Positions 1 through 6,450 of a stretch of DNA of 8,518 bases are shown here, in pieces. The position numbers and the translations under genes are program-made. Origin of the DNA: Candidatus Cloacimonadota bacterium. Its GTDB lineage: Bacteria > Cloacimonadota > Cloacimonadia > Cloacimonadales > WRIO01. Below the pieces are notes generated by a model. That model ran no database searches. It was not told the DNA's origin and saw only the letters and a program-made list of their open reading frames with translations. Each line of letters starts with the position of its first letter. Position 1 is the first letter of the stretch. The stretch spans positions 1 to 8,518 of the forward strand of contig JALNXV010000142.1 of assembly GCA_023230175.1 (NCBI GenBank), in the 5' to 3' direction.

Positions 1-990
1 AAAATTTTGACTTTCTTTAACATATACTAAACTATCTAATAGATTTAACACTGTTTTTAAAAAATTATGTATTTCTGACTTTTCACTTAAATAACTCTGA
101 GGCAAAGAAAACTTACTATTAGACAAATAATTAAACCAATCATTTTCATAAAAATCAAAATCTACTAAGTTTTTTATTTTCTTCTCTTCTATTGTTGTGA
201 TTCCTTGCATTAACATTGAAAATTCATTAGGGCAATTATATATATAAAATTTATTATGACACTTACCTGAACTCCCGATTAAGTCTTTTAAACTAAAGTC
301 ATTAAAAGATAAATCTTCCTTGTTAAATAAACCTTCAAGACATTGATACCACATATATATATGTTTATCCTGATTATCTATATATGATATAATCCTTTTT
401 TCTACATTTGTTAAGTAAAATTGATTTGCAAATACAATATTTTCATATCCTTCAAAAAAGATATCCAGACAATTTAAATTATGCGAAACAAATATTGTAT
501 CAGTATAGGAAATGCTTTCCAAATACTCTTGATATCTTCTTCTCATAACTTGTAAATCATTCCAATAAGCTTTTTGCCAGTCTGCAAAATAGCCTTCACT
601 TAATAATTTATCCTCAATAATTCTATAATCAACTAATTCTTCATTTAATTCTTGGAATAGAGTTAATACTTGATTTAAAAACTTACTTGCTCCAAAATAA
701 TCAGTCAAATTATAAGCCTTTTTTAAATCATCAGGAATAGAAAGAAAAAATAAGAGGGTACGTTTGACATCATTTAGCAAAGGTTTGTCTGATAATAAAG
801 CTAATTTGTTAATATCTTCCAATGTGTATAAATCAATCTTTTTAAATCCGGATATCTTCTGCAATACACTCATAGCTATGTTTCTACTTTTATTACTCGG
901 GAAAAAAATCGCAGTATTTTCAGTATTATGAAACTTAACTATTTCCTCTATAATATTTACATCAAAACCTGTAAACTTAAACTCCATCAT
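1..990 (-). CDS. AddB-like recombination protein, N-terminal part (partial)
   Basis: The frame is open for 330 codons from ATG at 990 to the window edge, so the C-terminus is missing. The start is supported by GGGAG seven bases upstream; a second ATG follows directly. The N-terminus has an 'AIFFPSNKSRNIA' stretch (about residues 27-39), followed by 'IDLYTLEDINKLA' (52-64) and helical segments. This resembles the opening of AddB-type proteins, where a strand ending in F-P-[ST] is followed by a 'T-hydrophobic-x-D' element in a degenerate helicase fold, with a PD-(D/E)XK nuclease domain at the far C-terminus. No Walker A (GxxxxGKT) is visible, as in the inactive-helicase type. AddB works with AddA to process double-strand breaks for RecA. 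The gene follows lpxK by 31 bases and is probably the operon's distal end. The family call rests on N-terminal pattern only; the nuclease motif and any addA neighbour lie outside the window. Confidence 0.55.
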   Translation of the reverse strand, partial: MMEFKFTGFDVNIIEEIVKFHNTENTAIFFPSNKSRNIAMSVLQKISGFKKIDLYTLEDINKLALLSDKPLLNDVKRTLLFFLSIPDDLKKAYNLTDYFGASKFLNQVLTLFQELNEELVDYRIIEDKLLSEGYFADWQKAYWNDLQVMRRRYQEYLESISYTDTIFVSHNLNCLDIFFEGYENIVFANQFYLTNVEKRIISYIDNQDKHIYMWYQCLEGLFNKEDLSFNDFSLKDLIGSSGKCHNKFYIYNCPNEFSMLMQGITTIEEKKIKNLVDFDFYENDWFNYLSNSKFSLPQSYLSEKSEIHNFLKTVLNLLDSLVYVKESQNF

Positions 991-996
991 TAGAAA

Positions 997-1002
997 TCTC
1001 CC
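997..1002 (-). promoter_or_regulatory. Shine-Dalgarno site of the AddB-like gene
   Basis: Read on the minus strand, GGGAGA lies six to seven bases before ATG 990. It fixes the start of the partial gene and lies within the 31-base gap after the lpxK stop. Confidence 0.7.
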
Positions 1003-1021
1003 AACAAAATGCTTTCAGAAG

Positions 1022-2062
1022 CTATATCTTTGAAATTGTACTAAGTAATTTTTCTTCTGAATCTCTATCTAAAATAAAATCTATCTTCACAACAACAAAA
1101 GGAAGATTAATCTTAAAAACTTTACTATAATCTTTTTCAGTTATTATGATATAATCAATTCTTTCATTATCTACCTTTTTCTTTAATTCCTCAATAAACG
1201 ACATACTATAATCAAAATGATCATTGAGATAAATTGATTCTACATAAGGAATCTTTAGAGATATTACTGTATTTTCAAAAGATTTTGGTGTACCAATACC
1301 TGACATTATAATATTCTTTGAATTTTGTAAATTATCAACAATTAAATCTTTTCCCTTGAAATATAAATTACTAACTTTATAACCACCAATAAAATATAAA
1401 TTGTTTTTTATTCTTTGCCTAAGTTGTTGATTATCACTCCCGTTAAGTATTATTGAATCTGCATATTTTAAAACACTAAAAGGTTCTCGTAGTATTCCTG
1501 CCGGTAAACAAAAACCATTTCCCCATAGATTAATACTATTAAATACGCAGATACTAAAATCAACTTTTATTTTAAGATGCTGAAAAGCATCATCCATAAT
1601 AATATAATCAATTTCAGGGAATCTACTTTCTAAAAGTTGAATTGATTTACGTCTATTTTTGCCTACACAAACAGGGATATTAGATAATTTTTGCGTATAA
1701 AGGTAAGCTTCATCACCAGCTTCTTTTGCAAAGTCATATACTCCATTAAAATCACTAATTAATTTAACAGAATGTTCAAATTTACCCTTATATCCTCTTA
1801 AAACAATAGCAATCTTATAATTTCTCTGTATTAATTGTTTTGCGATATATAAGGTAACAGGGGTTTTACCGGCACCTCCTGTAGTAATATTTCCTATTGA
1901 AATAATTTTAAATTTACTATTAAAAGATAAAAGAGGAAGATATTTATAAATCTGCCTCTTTATCAAAACAATAGTTGCATAAATTATTGAGAATGGATAT
2001 AATAAATATGAAAAGAATGTCCTCTTATATAAGTGCTTTTCTATGAATATTTGTAATCCCAT
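1022..2062 (-). CDS. lpxK: Tetraacyldisaccharide 4'-kinase (LpxK)
   Basis: LpxK is the inner-membrane kinase that transfers phosphate from ATP to the 4' position of tetraacyldisaccharide-1-phosphate, giving lipid IVA in lipid A synthesis. The 346 residues are a normal length. An N-terminal hydrophobic helix (about 15-35) anchors it to the membrane. The P-loop 'GNITTGGAGKT' is at 57-67. The Walker B-like 'DDAFQH' is at 157-162, with alanine in place of the glycine of many homologues. Also conserved are 'LPAGILREP' (186-194), 'SGIGTPKSF' (254-262), 'NDHFDY' (280-285) and 'ITEKDYSKV' (307-315). It starts 27 bases after the lemA stop. No Shine-Dalgarno site precedes ATG 2062, unlike several neighbours, so it may be read by translational coupling or use an unrecognised signal. 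The identification is secure. Confidence 0.96.
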   Translation of the reverse strand: MGLQIFIEKHLYKRTFFSYLLYPFSIIYATIVLIKRQIYKYLPLLSFNSKFKIISIGNITTGGAGKTPVTLYIAKQLIQRNYKIAIVLRGYKGKFEHSVKLISDFNGVYDFAKEAGDEAYLYTQKLSNIPVCVGKNRRKSIQLLESRFPEIDYIIMDDAFQHLKIKVDFSICVFNSINLWGNGFCLPAGILREPFSVLKYADSIILNGSDNQQLRQRIKNNLYFIGGYKVSNLYFKGKDLIVDNLQNSKNIIMSGIGTPKSFENTVISLKIPYVESIYLNDHFDYSMSFIEELKKKVDNERIDYIIITEKDYSKVFKINLPFVVVKIDFILDRDSEEKLLSTISKI

Positions 2063-2089
2063 TAATTTGTTACAATATTAGTATCTAAA

Positions 2090-2665
2090 CTAAAATTTAA
2101 CTTCAGGAGCTTTTTGAGCTTCAACGGGAGCTTTAAAGAATTCTGCCTTTTCTATATTAAACATCGTTGCAAGCATATTGTTTGGGAAAACTACAATTGA
2201 TTGATTTAACATATTAACACTCTCATTATATCTTCTTCGTGCAACAGCAATTCTATTCTCTGTTCCGGCTAGCTCATCTTGTAACATCATAAAGTTAGTA
2301 TTAGCTTTTAAATCAGGATATCTTTCAACAACAACCATTAAACGACTTAAAGCAGAAGAAAGCTGATTATTAGCTTCAATTTTATCAGCAGGAGTTTGTG
2401 CTGAACCAACCTTTGAACGACTTTCAGTGACTTCGGTAAGAACTTCTCTCTCATGTGAAGCGTAACCTTTTACTGTTTCAACAAGGTTTGGAATCAAGTC
2501 AAATCTTCTATTTAGCTGATTTTCTACTTCAGACCAACCGTTATCAACTGCAACTACAAGTTTTTGTAAATTATTATAACGACTTATTACGGTTGCGACA
2601 GTACCTAATAAGCCTAATACAATAATTCCAATAATTACTAATGCTATTATCCAACCTTTTTTCAT
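2090..2665 (-). CDS. lemA: LemA family membrane protein
   Basis: This 191-residue protein has the usual LemA layout. A short cytoplasmic start (MKKGW) leads into one membrane helix (about 5-27), then a long helical domain. The LemA core is plain: 'RYNNLQKLVVAVDNGWSEVE' (29-48), 'RRFDLIPNLVETVKGYA' (53-69), 'VVVERYPDLKA' at about 111-121, and 'ENRIAVARRRYN' at about 136-147. Glycine replaces the common alanine in the 'AWS' element. LemA proteins are widespread in bacteria; their biochemical role is not settled, though links to envelope processes have been suggested. A GGGAG site six bases upstream lies within the last codons of the preceding gene, whose stop is one base away, so the two are probably translationally coupled. 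The family call is secure; the function is open. Confidence 0.95.
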   Translation of the reverse strand: MKKGWIIALVIIGIIVLGLLGTVATVISRYNNLQKLVVAVDNGWSEVENQLNRRFDLIPNLVETVKGYASHEREVLTEVTESRSKVGSAQTPADKIEANNQLSSALSRLMVVVERYPDLKANTNFMMLQDELAGTENRIAVARRRYNESVNMLNQSIVVFPNNMLATMFNIEKAEFFKAPVEAQKAPEVKF

Positions 2666-2666
2666 T

Positions 2667-3140
2667 TCACTCTCCCTTATTATTATATTGAGTAGAATAA
2701 ACTTTTATTCCATTTTTATATTCGTCATCGTAAATTAGATTTCCTTCGATATCATAAGCTAAACAATGCCCTTCTAACTTACCGTCAAAATAATATTCTT
2801 TTAATTTAATCTTTCCATTTTCATAATACCAAATACTGATTCCGTGCAAATTTCCTTTAAGATATTCTACTTCAGCAGCCGGATTACCATTTTCATAATA
2901 CCATTTAACTTTACCTTGGAGAGTATCATCCTCGTAATTTGCTTCTTGCCATATAATTCCGTTATCATAATATGATTTATATAAACCATTTCTTTTATCG
3001 TTTTTAAAGGTAACTTCAGCCTCAATATTTCCATTATCATAGTACCATCGGCAAACTCCGTTTCTTTGTTCATCTTCAAAAACTTCAATTGAATACAACC
3101 CACCATCCGGATTATAATGTTTTTTTATCTGTGGTACCAT
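2667..3140 (-). CDS. MORN/YwqK-like repeat protein
   Basis: The protein is 157 residues from ATG 3140. An upstream in-frame TTG at 3167 is possible, but the strong AAAGGAGA site seven bases before 3140 decides for the ATG. Nearly the whole protein is about five copies of a 22-24 residue repeat (roughly 27-49, 50-72, 73-95, 97-118 and 121-143). The pattern is [N/H]G-x-x-x-x-[W/Y]-Y-[D/E]-N-G-x-[I/P]-x-x-E-x-x-[Y/F]-x-x-[G/D]-x-x. This matches MORN-type and 'YwqK family antitoxin' repeats. Such repeats form beta-hairpin stacks and often mediate binding to proteins or membranes. There is no signal peptide or membrane helix, so the protein is probably cytoplasmic. The YwqK 'antitoxin' label comes from family naming; no toxin gene is visible beside it here. 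It lies between the Mpv17-like gene (45-base gap) and lemA (1-base gap). Function unknown. Confidence 0.85.
   Translation of the reverse strand: MVPQIKKHYNPDGGLYSIEVFEDEQRNGVCRWYYDNGNIEAEVTFKNDKRNGLYKSYYDNGIIWQEANYEDDTLQGKVKWYYENGNPAAEVEYLKGNLHGISIWYYENGKIKLKEYYFDGKLEGHCLAYDIEGNLIYDDEYKNGIKVYSTQYNNKGE
2670..2678 (-). promoter_or_regulatory. Shine-Dalgarno site of lemA inside the upstream gene
   Basis: On the minus strand AAGGGAGAG directly precedes the TGA stop of the MORN-like gene and lies about six bases before the lemA ATG at 2665. These same bases encode the last residues (Lys-Gly-Glu) of the upstream protein, so ribosomes finishing that gene sit on the lemA start signal. Confidence 0.8.
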
Positions 3141-3147
3141 ATTTTTA

Positions 3148-3155
3148 TCTCCTTT
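3148..3155 (-). promoter_or_regulatory. Shine-Dalgarno site that sets the start of the MORN-like gene
   Basis: AAAGGAGA on the minus strand lies seven bases before ATG 3140. It falls inside the longer reading frame beginning with TTG at 3167, which shows that the nine-residue extension is probably not translated. Confidence 0.85.
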
Positions 3156-3185
3156 GCATAAAAACAAATATAAATACTTACTATG

Positions 3186-3719
3186 TTATTTTCTATTAAA
3201 AAGTCCCAATAACAATCCTAACATCACAGACCATATTGCTGCTAAACCAATTTGAAATTCCTGTGGTAGCATAAAAGTCACTGTATGAGCTGGAATCCAA
3301 AACCAAAGTAATGAATAAAAACCTTTATTAAGTCCTTGCCATTTGATTTTACCAAAAGGCAAATAATCTAAAACTCTGTGTAATATAACTAATAAAAAAC
3401 CAAACTGCATATTCATCGTAAAAGAAACAGAAAAAGCATTCAAGAAATGTCTCTTTTGAGCAAAAATATCAGGTAATAAACCACTGGTAACTAATTCATT
3501 TACAAATCCCTTAAACCCAATAAATGCAACTTTGATAAATACTGCAAGTATAGCCCATTCTATAAATTTCCATATTGTTTCTTTTATAGAAAAGGGCCAA
3601 AAGATTTTTTTATTTTGTATAATCTTAGCAATCAAATCACCTAAGGTTCCTAACAATGCAAATTGAACCATCGCACTTACGATAGGATATGTTTTAACTA
3701 AACTTACATACCATTCCAT
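3186..3719 (-). CDS. Mpv17/PMP22-like integral membrane protein
   Basis: The 177-residue hydrophobic protein has about four membrane segments (roughly 13-35, 50-72, 95-117 and 135-173). The pattern follows the Mpv17/PMP22 family, whose members are also about 176 residues. The N-terminus reads 'W-Y-x4-K-x-YP' followed by 'LLGTLGDLIAKII' (22-34), like the family's 'GD-[I/L]-x-x-Q' opening. The C-terminus has 'WFWIPAHTVTFMLP' (139-152) and then 'AIWSVMLG' (161-168), matching the family signature W-x-x-[W/F]-P-x-x-x-x-x-F-x-x-[V/L]-P followed by a conserved W. Eukaryotic members sit in peroxisomal and inner mitochondrial membranes; Mpv17 has been described as a channel. Bacterial members have no settled role. 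AGGAG lies five bases before ATG 3719 and overlaps the stop of the MerR gene, so translation is probably coupled. Family placement is by pattern, not alignment. Confidence 0.7.
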   Translation of the reverse strand: MEWYVSLVKTYPIVSAMVQFALLGTLGDLIAKIIQNKKIFWPFSIKETIWKFIEWAILAVFIKVAFIGFKGFVNELVTSGLLPDIFAQKRHFLNAFSVSFTMNMQFGFLLVILHRVLDYLPFGKIKWQGLNKGFYSLLWFWIPAHTVTFMLPQEFQIGLAAIWSVMLGLLLGLFNRK

Positions 3720-3727
3720 TATATCTC

Positions 3728-4060
3728 CTAATTTTTTCTATTTAATAATATATTTTTTATTTGTAAAAGCTCATTTTTAAATCTATTACTTTCAATAGAA
3801 TTATCATTATTTAATTTGAAATCACTATGTTGCATATTTCTAATCTCTTCATGAGCACCTTCAAGAGTAAATTTCTTTTCATAAATCAGTTTCCTAATTA
3901 TATCAATAAAATTAATTTCCTTTTCAGTATATCTACGAATTGTACCTTTTTTTGATTTGCTTCTTAACTGCGAAAATTCTGTTTCCCAATATCTTATAAT
4001 ATGAGGTTTTAAATCAAGCATCTCACAAACTTCACCAATTGTATAATATACTTTTTTCAT
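3728..4060 (-). CDS. MerR-family transcriptional regulator, short form
   Basis: At 110 residues this is a DNA-binding domain with almost no effector domain. The MerR winged helix-turn-helix spans about 5-72: 'YYTIGEVCEML' (5-15), 'KPHIIRYWETEF' (18-29), the wing 'RRYTEKEI' (42-49) and helices with 'YEKKFTLEGAHEEI' (59-72). It closely resembles the small MerR proteins encoded near ihfA in gammaproteobacteria and similar single-domain MerR proteins of Bacteroidota. The short C-terminal tail (about 88-110) is helical and leucine/isoleucine-rich, suited to dimerisation. No metal-binding cysteine pair is present; the only cysteine is Cys13 in the DNA-binding helix region. It starts four bases after the lnt stop. 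Its target is unknown; the palindrome at the recJ promoter is one candidate, which would make the operon self-regulated. That link is inference. Confidence 0.9.
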   Translation of the reverse strand: MKKVYYTIGEVCEMLDLKPHIIRYWETEFSQLRSKSKKGTIRRYTEKEINFIDIIRKLIYEKKFTLEGAHEEIRNMQHSDFKLNNDNSIESNRFKNELLQIKNILLNRKN

Positions 4061-4064
4061 TTTC

Positions 4065-5645
4065 CTACCACATAAGTTTTTTATAGAACGATACTAATAA
4101 AAGCTTGAATATTTGTAAAGCAAAAAAAATAAAAATTATTATTGGCAACAAATATCCATACTTAACATAAAGAGTAATTCCATTGTAAATACTTAATTTT
4201 CCAGTTAGATAAGTCCTATCATATAAATTTGTCATTTTATGTATAGTTCCATCAGGAGTAGTATAGAAACTATAGCCTGTATTAGCAGATCTGAAGACTG
4301 CTTTACGTGTTTCTATACTTCTAAATACTGCCATTGATGCATGCTGGTGTGTTCCAATACTTTTCTTAAACCATGCATCATTAGTTAAATTTACCCAAAA
4401 ATGAGGATTAAAATCATAAGAAATTTTACGTAAAAACTGAGGAAAAACTATTTCAAAACATATCAAAGGAGAAAAACTATAGCCCCCAATCTTATACAAT
4501 CCAAATTCAGTTCCTTTTTCAAAATTTGCCTGCCCAAATTGAAGTTTCCATAATAAAGGAAAATCATCTAAAAAAGGCATCCTTTCTCCAAAAGGCACTA
4601 AAATATTCTTAAAATAAACCTTCTCTTCAGAATATTCAGGAGTAAAAAGATTTGCTGCGTTATAATATAGATAAGGTTCAATTTGTCCTTTATGGAGATA
4701 CTCTTGTTTATAATACGGGAAACCGGTAAATACAGGTTTATTAAAATTATCAACAATATCTATCAATCTATTATAATATTGTTTTCTTTGCAGTAAATAA
4801 ACGGGCAATGCAGCCTCAGGAAAAATGATTAAATCAACGTTCTCTTCCTTGAGTGCTTTTTTACCTAAACTCTCATAAATATTAAAAGTAGAATCTATCA
4901 TACTTGAATGCCATTTAAGATCTTGGTCAATATTACCCTGTAAGACAGCAATTTTGAAGTCTGTTTCAATTATCTCTAAATGTTGAAGTCTATACATTCC
5001 TCCAAAATACCAAAATAATAGAATCAAAAAACTAATCATATAATATTTTTTATTCTTTGTAATTGATAGATAAAACAAATAATTAATTACTAAAATCAAC
5101 AACCCTATTAAAGTAACACCACCAATTTCCGCTATTTGAATTAAATTAATACTGTTTTTCAAACCGTAAGCAATGTTAAACCATGGAAATTTAAATTCTG
5201 TATAGTTAGTTAAATATTCAAAAGAAAGCCATACTAAAATAAAACTAAGTCTATAACATTTTGGTTTAATCATATAGAATAAACCTACTATCCAAAATAA
5301 TAGTCCAAAAATAAAACCAAAGAGTAACAAAATGCCTAAAAAACCCGGAAATGTTACAATCGAAATCCAATGAATGGATACTAATAAAAAGATTGTCGAA
5401 AAGACTACACCATTCTTAAAATGCATCAATGAAGATTTCCATAAAAACCGTTTATGAAAATTATCATCTTGATTGCCAACTTTATTGCTAGAATTTATCT
5501 CAAAATAATATAAAATCGGTATAAATGCTACGAATACAAGCATATCTAAATTTATAGGCAAACGACTTAAGCCTAACAACAGTGCAGAAAACATTGGCAA
5601 TAAAACCAAAATTTTATAATTATCAATTCTTTTGATTGTATTCAT
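4065..5645 (-). CDS. lnt: Apolipoprotein N-acyltransferase (Lnt)
   Basis: Lnt transfers an acyl chain from phospholipid to the N-terminal cysteine of diacylated lipoproteins in the inner membrane, the last maturation step. The 526 residues match the family: an N-terminal block of membrane helices (about 11-48, 79-128, 133-145, 165-196 and 200-216), a periplasmic nitrilase domain (about 230-485) and a C-terminal helix (about 495-519). The catalytic residues are visible. The Glu is in 'IFPEAALP' (Glu277), the Lys in 'YFKNILVPFGE' (Lys346), and the Cys in 'PLICFE' (Cys396), corresponding to the E. coli Glu267-Lys335-Cys387 triad. Glu354 of the 'PFGE' motif is also present. The start at 5645 overlaps the upstream lipoprotein gene by 23 bases, with only a weak AGG ahead of it, so coupling is likely. 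Nothing is missing; the enzyme should be active. Confidence 0.97.
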   Translation of the reverse strand: MNTIKRIDNYKILVLLPMFSALLLGLSRLPINLDMLVFVAFIPILYYFEINSSNKVGNQDDNFHKRFLWKSSLMHFKNGVVFSTIFLLVSIHWISIVTFPGFLGILLLFGFIFGLLFWIVGLFYMIKPKCYRLSFILVWLSFEYLTNYTEFKFPWFNIAYGLKNSINLIQIAEIGGVTLIGLLILVINYLFYLSITKNKKYYMISFLILLFWYFGGMYRLQHLEIIETDFKIAVLQGNIDQDLKWHSSMIDSTFNIYESLGKKALKEENVDLIIFPEAALPVYLLQRKQYYNRLIDIVDNFNKPVFTGFPYYKQEYLHKGQIEPYLYYNAANLFTPEYSEEKVYFKNILVPFGERMPFLDDFPLLWKLQFGQANFEKGTEFGLYKIGGYSFSPLICFEIVFPQFLRKISYDFNPHFWVNLTNDAWFKKSIGTHQHASMAVFRSIETRKAVFRSANTGYSFYTTPDGTIHKMTNLYDRTYLTGKLSIYNGITLYVKYGYLLPIIIFIFFALQIFKLLLVSFYKKLMW

Positions 5646-6450
5646 ACTGTAACCTATAAACTTTTATATAATTACCGGAAGCAATTAGCATTAAATTATT
5701 TTCAATTGAAAAATATGTAATCTTATTTTTTACTCTAAAGATAATTTCAAAAGCAGAAAAATCCACTACATTATTATCCTTGAATGTTAAAATATTATTA
5801 AATGCATCCATAATAACAAAATCTGAAATTAAATTATCATATTGTCCATTTATATTAAAAATAGTAGTTTCGTGATTTAATTTATCATATACACTCAAAT
5901 AATTTCCATTAATAAATAAATTATCTACTTCTTCTACTTGAAATTTTCCAAAACTATATTTCATTGAAAAATCAAAAGGATCAAGGGCAAAAAACTCTTT
6001 TTTATGTGAATCAAAAAGTAATACTGAACCATAATTAGTAAAAACAATCTTTTCAGGAGACGCAACATTATCAATATTTACTTTTGATAAATAAACTCCT
6101 TCTTTTTCAAATCTTTTTATACTTTTATCAAAAGAATCTAAAGCATAAAGGTGATTATCAATACCCAAAGTTATATCAGATAGTTTTCTAAAGCTATTAT
6201 TTTCAAACCCGGTCCCACCTATCTGATTAACAAATTTACCATTGTTATATATATAAATCACATTTTTAAGCTTCTGCATCAGATAAAAATTCTTTTCAGA
6301 GGTAGAATAACAAATTTTATCAAAAGTTTCTTGCACATAAAGACTATCAATCAGTTCAATTTTATTAATAGTTCTCTTATCAACAAAACCATTCATAGTG
6401 CAACTAACACAAATAATCAAAATTATCAAAAATAATAAATAATTACGCAT
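5623..6450 (-). CDS. Predicted lipoprotein with NHL-like beta-propeller
   Basis: The 275-residue protein begins with a short lipoprotein signal peptide: 'MRNYLLFLIILIICVSC', with Cys17 as the probable lipidated residue. The lipobox 'CVSC' is slightly unusual in having cysteine at -3. The mature part is beta-rich. 'IGGTGFENNSFRKLSDITLG' (77-96), followed by 'LYALDSFDKSIKRFEKEG' (101-118), is a clear NHL-type blade (G-x-G, F, then D and an aromatic-x-x-x-G turn). Similar strands recur at about 130-155, 172-205 and 240-265. This suggests a six-bladed propeller like those of Bacteroidota-type lipoproteins, although 275 residues is short for a full one. Its role is unknown; it should be periplasmic or surface exposed. 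It overlaps recJ by eight bases (ATGCGTAA) and lacks a Shine-Dalgarno site, so it is likely translated by coupling. It would be a substrate of the Lnt encoded next to it. Confidence 0.8.
   Translation of the reverse strand: MRNYLLFLIILIICVSCTMNGFVDKRTINKIELIDSLYVQETFDKICYSTSEKNFYLMQKLKNVIYIYNNGKFVNQIGGTGFENNSFRKLSDITLGIDNHLYALDSFDKSIKRFEKEGVYLSKVNIDNVASPEKIVFTNYGSVLLFDSHKKEFFALDPFDFSMKYSFGKFQVEEVDNLFINGNYLSVYDKLNHETTIFNINGQYDNLISDFVIMDAFNNILTFKDNNVVDFSAFEIIFRVKNKITYFSIENNLMLIASGNYIKVYRLQYEYNQKN

Noticed and set aside
233..376. Short TA-dinucleotide runs (for example near 239-245 and 353-362)
   Set aside because: They lie within an uninterrupted coding frame and are ordinary for this base composition, not a functional repeat.
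2063..2089. A second copy of the recJ promoter palindrome before lpxK (shared TTACAATAT on the plus strand)
   Set aside because: Only one half-site matches, there is no symmetric partner and no promoter elements; a chance match is likely in DNA this AT-rich.
2867..3106. A 79-codon minus-strand open frame inside the MORN-like gene
   Set aside because: It lies wholly within the repeat gene in another frame. Its length comes from the repetitive coding sequence, and it shows no family features.
2667..3140. Toxin-antitoxin system suggested by the YwqK-family antitoxin name
   Set aside because: No adjacent gene looks like a toxin; the neighbours are a membrane protein and lemA. The label reflects family naming only.
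3141..3167. A longer start (TTG at 3167) for the MORN-like gene
   Set aside because: The strong AAAGGAGA site lies inside this extension and points to ATG 3140; the extra nine residues add nothing recognisable.
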